The notes: generated by a model not told the origin, from the sequence alone. A DNA stretch of 64,000 nucleotides from Ralstonia pickettii (GCF_030582395.1 NZ_CP104381.1:1922001-1986000), one strand, 5' to 3'; counted from the stretch's first letter, positions 41,476-52,624 are shown. Numbers and translations: made by a program.

Positions 41476-42885
41476 TCAAGCGAGCTTGCGCACGTCGACG
41501 AAGTGGCCTTCGAGCGCGGCCGCAGCGGCCATCGCCGGGCTCACCAGGTGGGTGCGGCCACCCGCGCCCTGACGGCCTTCGAAGTTGCGGTTGGACGTGG
41601 ACGCGCAGCGCTCGCCGGGCTCGAGACGGTCCGCGTTCATTGCGAGACACATCGAGCAACCCGGCTCGCGCCACTCAAAGCCCGCCGACTTGAAAATCTT
41701 GTCGAGCCCTTCGCGCTCGGCCTGCTCCTTCACAAGGCCCGAGCCCGGCACGACCATCGCCAGCTTCACGTTCGACGCAATGCGCTTGCCCAGCTTCTGC
41801 ACGACCCACGCCGCGGCGCGCATGTCTTCGATGCGGCTGTTGGTGCAGGAGCCGATGAACACCTTGTCAATGTTGATGTCGCTGATGGCAACGTTCGGCT
41901 GCAGACCCATGTATTCGAGCGCGCGCTCCATGGCATTGCGCTTGTTCGGGTCCTTTTCTTTGTCGGGGTCCGGCACGCGGTCTTCAATGCTGACCACCAT
42001 TTCCGGCGACGTACCCCAGCTCACCTGCGGGCGAATCTCTTCAGCGCGCAGCTCGACCACCTGATCAAAGTGCGCGCCCTCGTCAGAATGCAGCGTGCGC
42101 CAGTAAGCGACGGCCTGCTCCCACTCCACGCCTTGCGGCGCGAACGGGCGGCCCTTGATGTACTCCAGCGTGACATCGTCCACGGCGACCATGCCTGCGC
42201 GGGCGCCTGCCTCGATCGCCATGTTGCACACCGTCATGCGGCCTTCCATCGACAGTGCGCGGATGGCCGAACCGCCGAACTCCATGGCGTAGCCCGTGCC
42301 GCCAGCTGTACCGATCTTTCCGATGATGGCGAGCACGATGTCCTTGGCCGTGCAGCCGCGAGGCAGCGTACCTTCCACCTTCACCAGCATGTTCTTGCTC
42401 TTCTTGGCGAGCAGCGTTTGCGTGGCCAGCACGTGCTCGACTTCCGAGGTGCCGATGCCGTGGGCGAGCGCGCCGAACGCGCCATGCGTGCTGGTGTGCG
42501 AATCACCACAGACCACCGTCATGCCCGGCAGCGTTGCGCCCTGCTCCGGCCCGATCACGTGCACGATGCCCTGACGCTTGTCGTTCATCTTGAATTGCGT
42601 GATGCCGTAGCTGTCGCAGTTGGCGTCGAGCGTATCGACCTGCAGTTTGGAAACCGGGTCCGCGATGCCGTGCGAGCGATCGGTGGTCGGCACGTTGTGG
42701 TCCGACACGGCCAGGTTGGCGCTGATGCGCCACACCGGACGCTGCGCCAGCTTCAGGCCCTCAAATGCCTGCGGGCTGGTCACTTCGTGCAGCAGTTGAC
42801 GATCGATGTAGAGAACGGTTGTGCCGTCATCTTCGGTATGAACGACGTGATCGTCCCAAAGTTTGTCGTAGAGCGTCTTGGCCAT
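41476..42885 (-). CDS. leuC: 3-isopropylmalate dehydratase large subunit
   Basis: Fe-S aconitase-family enzyme. 469 residues. The three cluster cysteines lie in [17 protein letters not shown] and [11 protein letters not shown]. Also [23 protein letters not shown] 42885 ([15 protein letters not shown]) is the family start; an upstream start at 42903 is possible but unsupported. First gene of leuC-leuD-leuB. gltA is upstream on the same strand but separated by a terminator. Confidence 0.97.
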   Translation of the reverse strand: MAKTLYDKLWDDHVVHTEDDGTTVLYIDRQLLHEVTSPQAFEGLKLAQRPVWRISANLAVSDHNVPTTDRSHGIADPVSKLQVDTLDANCDSYGITQFKMNDKRQGIVHVIGPEQGATLPGMTVVCGDSHTSTHGAFGALAHGIGTSEVEHVLATQTLLAKKSKNMLVKVEGTLPRGCTAKDIVLAIIGKIGTAGGTGYAMEFGGSAIRALSMEGRMTVCNMAIEAGARAGMVAVDDVTLEYIKGRPFAPQGVEWEQAVAYWRTLHSDEGAHFDQVVELRAEEIRPQVSWGTSPEMVVSIEDRVPDPDKEKDPNKRNAMERALEYMGLQPNVAISDINIDKVFIGSCTNSRIEDMRAAAWVVQKLGKRIASNVKLAMVVPGSGLVKEQAEREGLDKIFKSAGFEWREPGCSMCLAMNADRLEPGERCASTSNRNFEGRQGAGGRTHLVSPAMAAAAALEGHFVDVRKLA

Positions 42886-43053
42886 GATGCGATCCGTGCA
42901 CAACGCGCCATCTGAAATCAGGGCCGTTGCGCGAGCAGTTTCGTGGGGAGTGATCGATTATGCCACCCGGTGCATCTGACACCGGACGTGACTGACGAAA
43001 GGGGGTTTCGCCATTTCGCGAAGGCCTTTCCGACACCGGCACAGGTGCATGCA

Positions 43054-43088
43054 AGAAAAAACCCCGCCTGGTTTCCCGAGCGGGGTTT
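43054..43088 (-). terminator. Terminator after gltA
   Basis: CCCCGC (43062-43067) pairs with GCGGGG (43080-43085), extended by A:T pairs on both flanks; on the minus strand a T-run follows. It ends the sdh-gltA unit. Confidence 0.75.
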
Positions 43089-43109
43089 CTGTAAAACGAA
43101 CAGCCTGAC

Positions 43110-44411
43110 TTAGCGCTTGTCGATCGGCGGCACTTCGCGGGTCGCTGCGCCGTTGAACAGCTGGCGCGGACGGCCGATCTTGTATTCCGGATCGGTGATC
43201 ATCTCTTCCCATTGCGAGATCCAGCCCACCGAGCGTGCCAGCGCGAAGATGCAGGTGAACATCGAGGTCGGGATGCCCAGGGCGCGCTGAACGATACCCG
43301 AATAGAAGTCGACGTTCGGATACAGCTTGCGGCTGACGAAGTACTCGTCTTCCAGGGCAATCTTCTCCAGCTCCATCGCGAGCTTGAACAGCGGGTCGTT
43401 GTGCAGGCCCAGCTCATTCAGCACTTCATGGCAGGTTTCGCGCATCAGCTTCGCGCGCGGGTCGTAGTTCTTGTACACGCGGTGGCCAAAGCCCATCAGG
43501 CGCACGCCGCTGTTCTTGTCCTTCACCTGCTTGATGAACTCGGGAACCTTGTCCACAGTACCGATTTCTTCCAGCATGTTCAGAGCCGCCTCGTTCGCAC
43601 CACCGTGCGCCGGGCCCCACAGGCAGGCGATACCGGCAGCGATGGCTGCGATCGGGTTGGTGCCAGACGAGCCCGCCAGACGCACCGTCGACGTGGAGGC
43701 GTTCTGTTCGTGGTCTGCGTGCAGGATGAAGATGCGGTCCAGTGCCTTCTCCAGCACCGGGTTCACCTTGTAGTCTTCGCACGGCGTGGCAAACATCATG
43801 CGCATGAAGTTGCCCGTATACGACAGGTTGTTCTGCGGGTAGATGAGCGGCTGGCCGATGTTGTACTTGTAGGCCATGGCCACCAGCGTCGGCAGCTTGG
43901 CAATCAGGCGAATCTGCGAGATTTCGCGCTCGCGCGGATCATTGATGTTGGCGGCATCCGGATAGAACGCGCTCATGGCACCAACCAAACCCGTCAGCAC
44001 GGCCATCGGGTGGGCGTCACGACGGAAACCGCGCAGGAAGAACTGCATCTGCTCGTGAACCATGGTGTGATTCGTCACCACATGGTTGAACTCTTCCTTC
44101 TGCTTGGCGTTGGGCAGTTCGCCCTTCAACAGCAAATAGCAGATTTCCATGAAATCGCACTTGCTGGCCAGGTCGTCGATGGCGTAGCCGCGGTACAGCA
44201 GCTCACCCTTGTCCCCATCGATGTAGGTAATCTTGGAATTGCACGACGCAGTCGACATGAAGCCGGGGTCGTACGTGAACTTGCCCGTCTGACCGTACAG
44301 CTTGCGAATGTCGATCACGTCCGGGCCGACCGTGCCCTTATAGATCGGCAGCTCGACGCTGGGCGAGCCATCGGAAAACGATAGGGTGGCTTTCACTTCG
44401 GACGGCGTCAT
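43110..44411 (-). CDS. gltA: Citrate synthase (type II)
   Basis: Condenses acetyl-CoA and oxaloacetate. 433 residues, the hexameric, NADH-sensitive class by length and sequence. Catalytic His and Asp regions: [59 protein letters not shown] and [20 protein letters not shown]. It is the last gene of the sdhC-D-A-B-E-gltA run, 122 bp after sdhE. A terminator follows at 43054. Confidence 0.97.
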   Translation of the reverse strand: MTPSEVKATLSFSDGSPSVELPIYKGTVGPDVIDIRKLYGQTGKFTYDPGFMSTASCNSKITYIDGDKGELLYRGYAIDDLASKCDFMEICYLLLKGELPNAKQKEEFNHVVTNHTMVHEQMQFFLRGFRRDAHPMAVLTGLVGAMSAFYPDAANINDPREREISQIRLIAKLPTLVAMAYKYNIGQPLIYPQNNLSYTGNFMRMMFATPCEDYKVNPVLEKALDRIFILHADHEQNASTSTVRLAGSSGTNPIAAIAAGIACLWGPAHGGANEAALNMLEEIGTVDKVPEFIKQVKDKNSGVRLMGFGHRVYKNYDPRAKLMRETCHEVLNELGLHNDPLFKLAMELEKIALEDEYFVSRKLYPNVDFYSGIVQRALGIPTSMFTCIFALARSVGWISQWEEMITDPEYKIGRPRQLFNGAATREVPPIDKR

Positions 44412-44533
44412 GTCGGTTTCCTTCTCTGCTGTTTATAAAAATGAAGTCGGGAGACTCCCGCCAGACGGATCAAGGGGCGCCGGCCGGGGGCGGCTGGACC
44501 GATTCGTCTTGCGGCAACCTCTCGCGCGCCGGT

Positions 44534-44821
44534 TCAGACCGAGCGCAGCAAGGTCAGGACGTGCTGAATGTGGGGCACGTCGAGTTCGCCCTCCGGCTCC
44601 TTGCGTGCAAGCAGGAGATCCATCAGGTCGTTGTCGGGTAGCTCGAACAACTGCGAGAGTGCGGCAACGTCGTCGTCCGACAGTTCCGTCTCGTAGCGGT
44701 TGAAGAAGCGCTCGACGATGATGTCGTTCTCAAGCAGACCGCGTCGGGCACGCCAGCGCAAACGGGCACGCTTGTGCGGATCGGACTGATGGGAGAACGT
44801 CGGAGTGTTCACAGCAACCAT
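44534..44821 (-). CDS. sdhE: FAD assembly factor SdhE
   Basis: 95 residues. Helps attach FAD covalently to SdhA. The family motif RGLLENDIIVERFF (the RGxxE element) is present, as is LLENDIIVERFFNRYETELS. AGGA precedes the ATG at 44821; an upstream in-frame start would extend into non-conserved sequence. It sits between sdhB and gltA, as in other betaproteobacteria. Confidence 0.93.
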   Translation of the reverse strand: MVAVNTPTFSHQSDPHKRARLRWRARRGLLENDIIVERFFNRYETELSDDDVAALSQLFELPDNDLMDLLLARKEPEGELDVPHIQHVLTLLRSV

Positions 44822-44892
44822 ACTTCCTAGAAATGTGTCGCCGGAGAAACCGCCCCGGCGACACACAATGCCAAAATGCGCTGACTCGCGCC

Positions 44893-45594
44893 TTACACGG
44901 CGCGACGCACCATCAATTCCTTGATCTTGCCGATGGCCTTAGTCGGGTTGAGACCCTTCGGGCACACATCGACGCAGTTCATGATGGTGTGGCAACGGAA
45001 CAGGCGGTACGGATCTTCCAGGTTGTCAAGCCGTTCGCTCGTCGCCTGGTCGCGGCTGTCGGCGATGAAACGATACGCCTGCAGCAGACCAGCCGGGCCG
45101 ACGAACTTGTCCGGGTTCCACCAGAACGACGGGCACGACGTCGAGCAGCTCGCGCACAGAATGCACTCGTACAGGCCGTCGAGTTCTTCACGCTCTTCGG
45201 GCGACTGCAGGCGCTCTTTCTCGGGCGGCGGCTCGTCGTTGATCAGGTACGGCTTGATCGAGTGGTACTGGTTGAAGAACTGCGTCATGTCGACGATCAG
45301 GTCGCGCACCACCGGCAGCCCCGGCAGCGGGCGCAGCACGATCTTCTCGGGCAGCTCACGCATGTTGGTCAGGCACGCCAGACCATTCTTGCCGTTGATG
45401 TTCATCGCGTCGGAGCCGCACACGCCTTCGCGGCAAGAACGGCGGAACGCGATCGACTCGTCGAGCTTCTTCAGCTTGACCAGCGCATCGAGCAGCATGC
45501 GCTCGTGACCGTCGAGTTCAACCTCGTAGGTCTGCATGCGGGGCGCTGCGTCCTTGTCCGGATCGTAGCGATAGACTTCAAAAATACGCTTCAT
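44893..45594 (-). CDS. sdhB: Succinate dehydrogenase iron-sulfur subunit
   Basis: 233 residues. All three clusters are provided for: 2Fe-2S ([20 protein letters not shown] then C), 4Fe-4S ([16 protein letters not shown]) and 3Fe-4S ([17 protein letters not shown]). It relays electrons from SdhA to quinone. AGGA is upstream of the ATG. 22 bp separate it from sdhA. Confidence 0.98.
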   Translation of the reverse strand: MKRIFEVYRYDPDKDAAPRMQTYEVELDGHERMLLDALVKLKKLDESIAFRRSCREGVCGSDAMNINGKNGLACLTNMRELPEKIVLRPLPGLPVVRDLIVDMTQFFNQYHSIKPYLINDEPPPEKERLQSPEEREELDGLYECILCASCSTSCPSFWWNPDKFVGPAGLLQAYRFIADSRDQATSERLDNLEDPYRLFRCHTIMNCVDVCPKGLNPTKAIGKIKELMVRRAV

Positions 45595-45616
45595 TTTTGT
45601 GGGTCCTTCTTATCCG

Positions 45617-47395
45617 TTAGAACGTACGCGCCTTGGGCGGCACTGTTTCCACCGACAGCGGCTTCAACTGCACAGGCTTGTAGTCGAGGCGATTGCCTTC
45701 GGAATACCACAGCGAGTGCTTCATCCAGTTTTCATCGTCGCGGTTCGGGAAGTCGCTGTGGGCGTGTGCGCCGCGCGATTCCTTGCGGGCGGCAGCCGAC
45801 ACCATCGTCGCCTTCGCCACTTCCACCAGGTTGGCCACTTCCAGCGCTTCGACGCGCGCGGTGTTGAACACCTTGGACTTGTCCTTCAGGTGGATGTTGC
45901 CAGCGCGCTCGGCCACTTCCAGGATGCGCTCGACGCCTTCATCCATCAACTTCTGCGTACGGAACACGCCAGCGTGCGACTGCATGTTGCGACGGATGTC
46001 GTTGGCAACGTCCTGCGCGTATTCGCCCGAGCTGGACGAATCGAGCTTGGCCAGGCGCGACAGCGCGCGGTCGGCAGCGTCGGCCGGCAACGGCTTGTGC
46101 TCGCGGTTCTTCAGGTTCTGGGCAATGATGTGGTTGCCCGCCGAACGGCCGAACACCACCAGGTCGAGCAGCGAGTTCGTGCCCAGGCGGTTCGCGCCGT
46201 GCACGGACACGCACGAGCATTCGCCGATCGCGTAGAAGCCGTTGATGACCTCGTTCGGGTTGCCATTCTTCGGCACCACGACCTGACCGTGATAGTTCGT
46301 CGGAATGCCACCCATCTGGTAGTGGATGGTCGGCACCACAGGAATCGGCTCCTTGATGGCGTCGACGTTGGCGAACTTCAGGCCGATCTCGCGGATCGAC
46401 GGCAGGCGCTTCATGATGGTCTCGGCGCCGACGTGCGTCAGGTCAAGCAGCACGTAGTCGCCGTTCGGGCCGCAGCCGCGGCCTTCCTTGATTTCCTGGT
46501 CCATCGAGCGCGACACGAAGTCACGCGGCGCCAGATCCTTCAGCGTCGGGGCATAGCGCTCCATGAAGCGCTCGCCGTCCTTGTTACGCAGGATGCCGCC
46601 CTCGCCGCGCACGCCTTCCGTAATCAGCACGCCCGCGCCGGCCACGCCGGTCGGGTGGAACTGCCAGAACTCCATGTCTTCCAGCGGCACCCCTGCGCGC
46701 GCTGCCATGCCCAGGCCGTCACCGGTGTTGATGAAGGCGTTGGTGGACGCTGCGTAGATCCGACCCGCACCGCCCGTGGCGAACAGCGTCGTCTTGGCTT
46801 CGAGGATGTAGACCTCGCCGGTTTCCATTTCGAGCGCGGTCACGCCCAGCACATCGCCTTCTTGGTCGCGGATCAGATCCAGCGCCATCCATTCGACGAA
46901 GAAGTGGGTCTTGGCCCGCACGTTACGCTGATACAGCGTGTGCAGCAGCGCATGGCCAGTTCGGTCAGCTGCGGCGCAGGCACGCTGCACGGGCTTTTCA
47001 CCGTAGTTCGACGTATGGCCGCCGAACGGACGCTGGTAGATGGTGCCGTCAGCGTTGCGGTCGAACGGCATGCCGAAGTGTTCCAGTTCGTAGACCACGT
47101 TCGGCGCCTGGCGGCACATGAACTCGATCGCGTCCTGGTCGCCAAGCCAGTCGGAGCCCTTGACGGTGTCGTAAAAGTGATAGTGCCAGTTGTCTTCGCT
47201 CATGTTGCCCAACGAAGCACCGATCCCACCCTGCGCTGCAACAGTGTGCGAGCGGGTGGGGAAAACCTTGGACAGCACGGCCACGGAGAGGCCGGCTTCT
47301 GCCAGCTGCAGCGATGCGCGCATGCCCGAACCGCCCGCACCGACGATCACGACGTCGAATTTGCGGCGCGGCAGCCCAGTCTTGACTGCGACCAT
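45617..47395 (-). CDS. sdhA: Succinate dehydrogenase flavoprotein subunit
   Basis: 592 residues. FAD-binding start VVIVGAGGSGMRASLQLAEA, the flavin-attached His in FPTRSHTVAAQGGIGASLGN, and substrate-binding HPTGVAGAGVLITEGVRGEG are intact. GGAGG lies nine bases ahead of ATG 47395, only 3 bp after the sdhD stop, so it is translationally close. Oxidises succinate in the TCA cycle and respiratory complex II. Confidence 0.98.
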   Translation of the reverse strand: MVAVKTGLPRRKFDVVIVGAGGSGMRASLQLAEAGLSVAVLSKVFPTRSHTVAAQGGIGASLGNMSEDNWHYHFYDTVKGSDWLGDQDAIEFMCRQAPNVVYELEHFGMPFDRNADGTIYQRPFGGHTSNYGEKPVQRACAAADRTGHALLHTLYQRNVRAKTHFFVEWMALDLIRDQEGDVLGVTALEMETGEVYILEAKTTLFATGGAGRIYAASTNAFINTGDGLGMAARAGVPLEDMEFWQFHPTGVAGAGVLITEGVRGEGGILRNKDGERFMERYAPTLKDLAPRDFVSRSMDQEIKEGRGCGPNGDYVLLDLTHVGAETIMKRLPSIREIGLKFANVDAIKEPIPVVPTIHYQMGGIPTNYHGQVVVPKNGNPNEVINGFYAIGECSCVSVHGANRLGTNSLLDLVVFGRSAGNHIIAQNLKNREHKPLPADAADRALSRLAKLDSSSSGEYAQDVANDIRRNMQSHAGVFRTQKLMDEGVERILEVAERAGNIHLKDKSKVFNTARVEALEVANLVEVAKATMVSAAARKESRGAHAHSDFPNRDDENWMKHSLWYSEGNRLDYKPVQLKPLSVETVPPKARTF

Positions 47396-47398
47396 GTC

Positions 47399-47764
47399 TT
47401 AAACCCTCCAGAGAATCTGAGCTGCGTAGCCCGCACAACCGACGAGCCACAGAATCGTCAACACTTGCAGCGTCAAACGCACTGCCACGGGCTTCACGTA
47501 GTCCATCCAGATATCACGGACACCAATCCAGGCGTGATAGGTGAGCGACACGAACGCCAGGAACGTCAGCATCTTCATCCACTGGTTGGAGAACAGCCCA
47601 GCCCAGCTTTGGTACGACGTGTCTTTCGAGAGCAGGAATGCAGCCAGCAACACGATGGTGTAGACCGCCATGATCACGGCGGTGACACGCTGCGCCAGGA
47701 AGTCCTTCAGACCGTAGTGCGCGCCGACGACGAGGCGCTTGGGACCGATATTGTTGTTTGCCAT
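47399..47764 (-). CDS. sdhD: Succinate dehydrogenase membrane anchor subunit D
   Basis: 121 residues with three membrane helices (VTAVIMAVYTIVLLAAFLLS; MLTFLAFVSLTYHAWIGVRD; LQVLTILWLVGCAGYAAQIL). The HAWIG...IWMDYVK segment gives the heme/quinone-side residues typical of SdhD. ATG 47764 is chosen because it starts the homology; the longer frame overlaps sdhC. It lies between sdhC and sdhA. Confidence 0.93.
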   Translation of the reverse strand: MANNNIGPKRLVVGAHYGLKDFLAQRVTAVIMAVYTIVLLAAFLLSKDTSYQSWAGLFSNQWMKMLTFLAFVSLTYHAWIGVRDIWMDYVKPVAVRLTLQVLTILWLVGCAGYAAQILWRV

Positions 47765-47774
47765 CAGGAACCCC

Positions 47775-48185
47775 TCAGAACAGGCCGAACAGCTTGGCGC
47801 CAAACACCACCGTCAGCAGCAGGCTGACGATGAGCACGCTCACAGCTGACTTGGAAGCCGAGGTCTTGTCGATACCGATATGCAGATCGAGGATCAGGTA
47901 ACGGATGCCAGCGCAGAAATGGTGCAGATAAGCCCAAATGAGCGCGAGGACGACGACCTTGGCGAAGCCGTTGGACAGAAGCGCCGTGAACTTGGCGAAA
48001 CTGATTTCCGACGTGAGACTTTGCTCAAACAAGTACAGCACGAACGGAAGAAGAAGGAACATCAGCGCACCGCTGGCACGGTGCAGGATGGACACCTTAC
48101 CGGCCCAGGGCAAGCGGTAGCGGGCAATGTCGCCCAAACCGATGTTCCTGAATACCGGCCTGGCTTTCTTGATGGCTTCTGCCAT
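47775..48185 (-). CDS. sdhC: Succinate dehydrogenase cytochrome b556 subunit
   Basis: 136 residues with three membrane helices. The family's HRASGALMFLLLPFVLYLFE and HHFCAGIRYLILDLH (heme-ligand His) are clear. First gene of the sdh operon; the 271-base gap upstream of it holds its promoter and the 3' end of the GntR gene. I see no obvious operator in front of it. Confidence 0.96.
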   Translation of the reverse strand: MAEAIKKARPVFRNIGLGDIARYRLPWAGKVSILHRASGALMFLLLPFVLYLFEQSLTSEISFAKFTALLSNGFAKVVVLALIWAYLHHFCAGIRYLILDLHIGIDKTSASKSAVSVLIVSLLLTVVFGAKLFGLF

Positions 48186-48456
48186 GGTCAGACCCCAATT
48201 GGCTAATCAACAAACAAAACAGCTTTGCACAAATCCGCGAGATTCTAGCGCGCTTTTGTTGCGCAGCGCACCATTAATTCCATGCGGGACGCTCCACTTT
48301 TGTGCTTCCTGCCCTCACCTGCCAGTGGCGTAGTACGGGGCAGATTGTCCTATCTACTCTGACTTCATGACGCGCAATGCACCGTTGCGAGACTCACAAA
48401 GTGAAACGCCATTGAGTTGGCTGCCAGCCGCACGAATCGAGCCCGAGGACGCACTG

Positions 48457-49266
48457 TCAACTCAGCTCGTTCTGGTAGTAATGCCGCGTCGTGACGTACA
48501 GACCACGGCGTATTTCCACCGGCTTGTCGCCGAACGTATGCGACACGCGCTCCACCGAGAGGAGCGGCGAGGCGGTCGCCACCGACAGCAACTCAGCCGT
48601 GGCGGCATCCGCTGCCACCGCACGGATGCGCTCCGTGGCGCGCAACATGCGCACACCGAATTCCGCCTCGAAGAACGCGTACATCGGCCCCTTCCACTCT
48701 GTCAGCTTTTCCGCGGTCAAGCCCTTGAAGCTTGCCCCGGGCAGCCAAATCTCTTCCAGCACGGTCGGCTCACCCGAAAAGAAGAGGATGCGGCGGATCT
48801 GCACGACGCTGTCGCCGGCCTTCAGTTCAAGCAAACGGGCAATCTCGGCCGGCGCACGCATGCGCTTGCACTCCAGCACACGACTGCTCGGGTAATGCTG
48901 CTCACCCTGCTCCGGCATCAGACGCAAGAAACGGAATTGCACGCCTTCTTCGTAGTGCGTGGTGACGAAGGTGCCCTTTCCCTGGCGCCGCGCGACCAGG
49001 TTTTCGGCCGCCAGCTCGTCGATCGCCTTGCGCACCGTCCCCTGGCTGACCTTGTAGCGAGCCGCCAACTCCATCTCACTGGGGATCATTTCGCCGGGCT
49101 TCCATTCGCCGGCTTGCAGGCTTTGCAGGATCAGCGTCTTGATCTGCTGATACAGCGGACTGAACGTGGGAGAGCCCCCCGCGCCGCCAGCAGATGCAGG
49201 CGATGCGCCGCCCTCGCCGCCTGGGGGCGGCATCGCAGCTGACAGAGGACTGGGTGTGCTCGACAT
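48457..49266 (-). CDS. GntR-family transcriptional regulator (HutC-type)
   Basis: 269 residues. An Ala/Gly/Pro-rich N-terminal tail of about 35 residues precedes the winged-helix DNA-binding domain (PLYQQIKTLILQSLQAGEWK, MIPSEMELAARYKVSQGTVR KAIDELA region), then a UTRA ligand domain (VLECKRMRAPAEIARLLELK ... HTFGDKPVEIRRGLYVTTRH). Placed between sdh-gltA and mdh, it is a good candidate regulator of TCA genes. A perfect palindrome lies 60 bases before the start. ATG 49266 is chosen over a GTG at 49284. Ligand unknown. Confidence 0.88.
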   Translation of the reverse strand: MSSTPSPLSAAMPPPGGEGGASPASAGGAGGSPTFSPLYQQIKTLILQSLQAGEWKPGEMIPSEMELAARYKVSQGTVRKAIDELAAENLVARRQGKGTFVTTHYEEGVQFRFLRLMPEQGEQHYPSSRVLECKRMRAPAEIARLLELKAGDSVVQIRRILFFSGEPTVLEEIWLPGASFKGLTAEKLTEWKGPMYAFFEAEFGVRMLRATERIRAVAADAATAELLSVATASPLLSVERVSHTFGDKPVEIRRGLYVTTRHYYQNELS

Positions 49267-49618
49267 AACTGCCGATTTCACCACAAAAGCGACAAACGCG
49301 TCCAGCCCGTTTATAGAATGTCTTATGTCTTATATAAGACAGAAGATTAATTGACTTCTGGGCAAAGCCGGACCTACACTCGCGCCTGTTCCGGGCGACG
49401 GCCCACACACACGCAACGACGCCCTCAAGGTCAATCGCAAGTGTGTTTCCACATCGTCATGCGGACGCAGTAAACTGCGAGGCTCTTGCCGATTCTGAGC
49501 CGACCGCCCACGAGGCGCCGACCGTTGCCGGCAATGCCTGCGAGGCTGCATTGACATCCTGCCGGGATGCCCGCCGCGCGCAGTGCGATCCGCTTTCACT
49601 ACCGTTTGGAGAGTTCTC
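49267..49618. other. Divergent control region gntR-mdh
   Basis: 352 bases containing the palindrome at 49326-49341 and the promoters of both genes. No further gene convincing. Confidence 0.7.
49326..49341. promoter_or_regulatory. Perfect 16-bp palindrome, probable GntR operator
   Basis: TGTCTTATATAAGACA is exactly its own reverse complement. An extra half-site TGTCTTA directly precedes it (49319-49325). It lies about 60 bases upstream of the gntR start, and is AT-rich in a GC-rich region. GntR proteins bind such palindromes; autoregulation and control of mdh are inferred. Confidence 0.7.
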
Positions 49619-50605
49619 ATGGCAAAAGCACCCATGCGCGTCGCAGTGACCGGCGCTGCTGGACAGATCGGTTACGCCCTGCTGTTCCGCATCGCCGCCG
49701 GCGAAATGCTGGGCAAGGATCAGCCCGTCATCCTGCAACTGCTGGAAATCCCCGATGAGAAGGCCCAAAAGGCGCTCAAGGGTGTGATGATGGAGATCGA
49801 AGACTGCGCATTCCCGCTGCTGGCCGGCATGGAAGCGCATTCCGACCCGATGACCGCCTTCAAGGACGTCGACGTGGCCCTGCTGGTGGGCGCGCGCCCC
49901 CGTGGCCCGGGCATGGAGCGTGCAGACCTGCTGTCGGCCAACGCCCAGATCTTCACGGCACAAGGCAAGGCGCTGAACGCCGTGGCCTCGCGCAACGTCA
50001 AGGTGTTGGTGGTCGGCAACCCTGCCAACACCAACGCCTACATTGCCATGAAGTCGGCGCCGGATCTGCCGCGCGAGAACTTCACCGCCATGCTGCGCCT
50101 GGACCACAACCGTGCCCTGTCGCAAATCGCAGCCAAGACCGGCAAGCCGGTGTCGTCCATCGAAAAGCTGTTCGTGTGGGGCAACCACAGCCCGACGATG
50201 TACGCCGATTACCGCTACGCCACGATCGAGGGCAAGAGCGTCAAGGACATGATCAACGACCCGGTGTGGAACAACGACGTGTTCCTGCCGACGGTTGGCA
50301 AGCGCGGCGCCGCCATCATCGAAGCGCGCGGCCTGTCGTCGGCTGCTTCGGCTGCCAACGCCGCCATCGACCACGTGCGTGACTGGGTACTGGGCAGCAA
50401 CGGTAAGATCATCACGATGGGTATCCCGTCGAACGGCGAATACGGCATTCCGAAGGACGTGATGTTCGGTTTCCCGGTCACCACGGAGAACGGCAAGTAC
50501 AAGATTGTCGAAGGCCTGGAAATCGACGAGTACAGCCAAGGCAAGATCAAGATCACGCTCGACGAGCTGGAAGCCGAGCGTGCAGGCGTGCAGCACCTGC
50601 TGTAA
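49619..50605 (+). CDS. mdh: Malate dehydrogenase
   Basis: NAD-dependent malate/oxaloacetate interconversion. 328 residues. NAD loop [20 protein letters not shown], substrate arginines in [15 protein letters not shown], and catalytic His in [23 protein letters not shown] precedes ATG 49619 at good spacing; longer in-frame starts have no support. Followed by a terminator and the CitE-like gene. Confidence 0.97.
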   Translation: MAKAPMRVAVTGAAGQIGYALLFRIAAGEMLGKDQPVILQLLEIPDEKAQKALKGVMMEIEDCAFPLLAGMEAHSDPMTAFKDVDVALLVGARPRGPGMERADLLSANAQIFTAQGKALNAVASRNVKVLVVGNPANTNAYIAMKSAPDLPRENFTAMLRLDHNRALSQIAAKTGKPVSSIEKLFVWGNHSPTMYADYRYATIEGKSVKDMINDPVWNNDVFLPTVGKRGAAIIEARGLSSAASAANAAIDHVRDWVLGSNGKIITMGIPSNGEYGIPKDVMFGFPVTTENGKYKIVEGLEIDEYSQGKIKITLDELEAERAGVQHLL

Positions 50606-50625
50606 TCCGCATGATCTGAAGGAAG

Positions 50626-50663
50626 AAACCGGAGCGGATCGGCAGCGAACCCTCCGGTTTTTT
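50626..50663 (+). terminator. Terminator after mdh
   Basis: AAACCGGAG (50626-50634) pairs with CTCCGGTTT (50652-50660) around a 17-base loop; a T-run follows. Read-through to the next genes remains possible. Confidence 0.75.
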
Positions 50664-50723
50664 CACACCTGGATTTCGAACAAGACGCAGGCGCTATAGG
50701 CGCCGCACAACCGATACCACTCC

Positions 50724-51704
50724 GTGCACCCCACCGAGGTTTTGTTCCAGGACGATGCCCTTCCGGCTCAACTGCCGGTCTGCGACCACTACGCGGGCGC
50801 AGAAAAACTGATGCGCAAGTCGCTCGCCCTGCAACAAACCCTTGGCCCCGTCTTCGACATCACGTTCGACTGCGAAGACGGCGCCGCCATCGGCCAGGAG
50901 CGCGCACACGCCGAACTTGCCGCCGCGCTCATCAACAGCGACGACAACCGCTTCAACCGCGTTGGCGTGCGTATCCACGATCCGAACCACGATGCGTGGA
51001 CGCAAGACGTCGATATCCTCGTAGGCCTTGCCGGCCGCCGCCTCGCCTACGTCACGGTGCCCAAGGTGCGCGACGTGGTGGAAGTGGCACGCGTGACCGA
51101 TCGCATCAACCAGGCCGCCAAGGCAGCGGGCATTGCGCGGCACCTGCCGATCCACGTCTTGATCGAAACACATGGTGCCCTGGCGCAGGTGTTCGATATC
51201 GCCTCGCTGGTGCAGGTGGAATGCCTGAGTTTCGGCCTGATGGATTTCGTTTCGGCACACAACGGCGCGATTCCCGGCGCGGCGATGGGCTCGCCTGAGC
51301 AGTTCGAGCATCCGCTGATCCGCCGCGCGCTTGCCGATATTTCCGCCGCGTGCCACGCGCACGGCAAGGTGCCGTCGCACAACGTCAGCACCGACATCAA
51401 ACACCCGGACCGCGCCGGCGCCGATGCCACTCGCGCGCGCAACGAGTTCGGCTATCTGCGCAAGTGGAGCATCCATCCGGACCAGATTGCGCCGATCGTT
51501 TCGGCTTTCCGCCCATCGCACGAAGAAGTGACACACGCGAGCGCCATTCTTGCATCTGCGCAAGACACCGCGTGGGGACCGATCCAGCACGAAGGGCGGC
51601 TGCATGACCGCGCGAGCTATCGCTACTGGTGGGCCGTGCTGCAACGGGCGCACACCACCGGCGTGGAGATGCCGCCCGACGCGGTTGCGCGCTTCTTCGC
51701 GTGA
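50724..51704 (+). CDS. HpcH/HpaI aldolase / CitE-like lyase
   Basis: 326 residues. CitE/malyl-CoA lyase family TIM barrel. Metal-binding acid residues are seen in [20 protein letters not shown] and the [16 protein letters not shown] segment; [14 protein letters not shown] supplies the family Glu. Substrate unknown: candidates are citramalyl-, malyl- or methylmalyl-CoA. The start is GTG 50724; no ATG fits. prpB follows after 23 bp, so it may act in propionate or glyoxylate-type metabolism. Confidence 0.88.
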   Translation: MHPTEVLFQDDALPAQLPVCDHYAGAEKLMRKSLALQQTLGPVFDITFDCEDGAAIGQERAHAELAAALINSDDNRFNRVGVRIHDPNHDAWTQDVDILVGLAGRRLAYVTVPKVRDVVEVARVTDRINQAAKAAGIARHLPIHVLIETHGALAQVFDIASLVQVECLSFGLMDFVSAHNGAIPGAAMGSPEQFEHPLIRRALADISAACHAHGKVPSHNVSTDIKHPDRAGADATRARNEFGYLRKWSIHPDQIAPIVSAFRPSHEEVTHASAILASAQDTAWGPIQHEGRLHDRASYRYWWAVLQRAHTTGVEMPPDAVARFFA

Positions 51705-51727
51705 CGGGCACAGACAGGAGAATCGCC

Positions 51728-52624
51728 ATGACTGCACACACCCAAGCCAGCGCAGGGGCATGCTTCCGCCAGGCGCTGGTTGAAGAATCTCCGCTGCAGG
51801 TGGTTGGCACCATCAACGCCAACCACGCGCTGCTGGCCAAGCGCGCCGGCTATCGCGCGATCTATCTTTCGGGCGGCGGCGTGGCAGCGGGCTCGCTCGG
51901 ATTGCCGGATCTCGGCATATCGGGCCTGGACGACGTTTTGACGGACGTCCGCCGCATCACCGATGTATGCGATGTACCGCTGCTGGTCGATGTCGACACG
52001 GGTTTCGGCGCTTCCGCATTCAACGTAGCGCGCACGACCAAGTCGCTCATCAAGTTTGGCGCCGCGGCCATGCATATCGAAGACCAAGTCGGCGCCAAGC
52101 GCTGCGGCCATCGACCCAACAAGGAGATCGTCTCGAAGGAAGAGATGGTCGACCGGATCAAAGCGGCCGTCGATGCTCGCACCGACGCCAACTTTGTCAT
52201 CATGGCCCGCACCGATGCGCTGGCCGTCGAAGGGTTCGACCGCGCCCTGGAACGGGCCGTGGCCTGCGTGGAAGCCGGCGCGGACGCGATCTTCCCGGAA
52301 GCAATGACGGAACTCTCGATGTACCGCAAGTTCGTCGACGCGGTGAAGGTGCCGGTGCTGGCGAACATCACCGAATTTGGCCAGACGCCGCTGTTCACGC
52401 GCGATGAGCTGGCCTCCGCGGGCGTGTCGATGATCCTGTATCCGCTGTCGGCATTCCGGGCGATGAACAAGGCTGCGGAGAACGTGTACGCAGCCATTCG
52501 CCGCGACGGCACGCAACAGAACGTCGTCGACACCATGCAGACGCGCATGGAACTCTACGACAGCATCGGTTACCACGACTACGAAGCCAAGCTGGACGCG
52601 CTGTTCGCACAGAACCGCGGGTAA
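51728..52624 (+). CDS. prpB: 2-methylisocitrate lyase
   Basis: 298 residues. Cleaves 2-methylisocitrate to pyruvate and succinate in the methylcitrate cycle. Catalytic Cys in [20 protein letters not shown], metal site [20 protein letters not shown], and the [20 protein letters not shown] region are intact. It is co-directional with the CitE-like gene 23 bp upstream. The other prp genes (prpC, acnD) are not in the window, so the cycle must be completed elsewhere. Confidence 0.95.
   Translation: MTAHTQASAGACFRQALVEESPLQVVGTINANHALLAKRAGYRAIYLSGGGVAAGSLGLPDLGISGLDDVLTDVRRITDVCDVPLLVDVDTGFGASAFNVARTTKSLIKFGAAAMHIEDQVGAKRCGHRPNKEIVSKEEMVDRIKAAVDARTDANFVIMARTDALAVEGFDRALERAVACVEAGADAIFPEAMTELSMYRKFVDAVKVPVLANITEFGQTPLFTRDELASAGVSMILYPLSAFRAMNKAAENVYAAIRRDGTQQNVVDTMQTRMELYDSIGYHDYEAKLDALFAQNRG

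Noticed and set aside
45599..47827. Long plus-strand frame over sdhA-sdhD
   Set aside because: Antisense shadow of the sdh genes.
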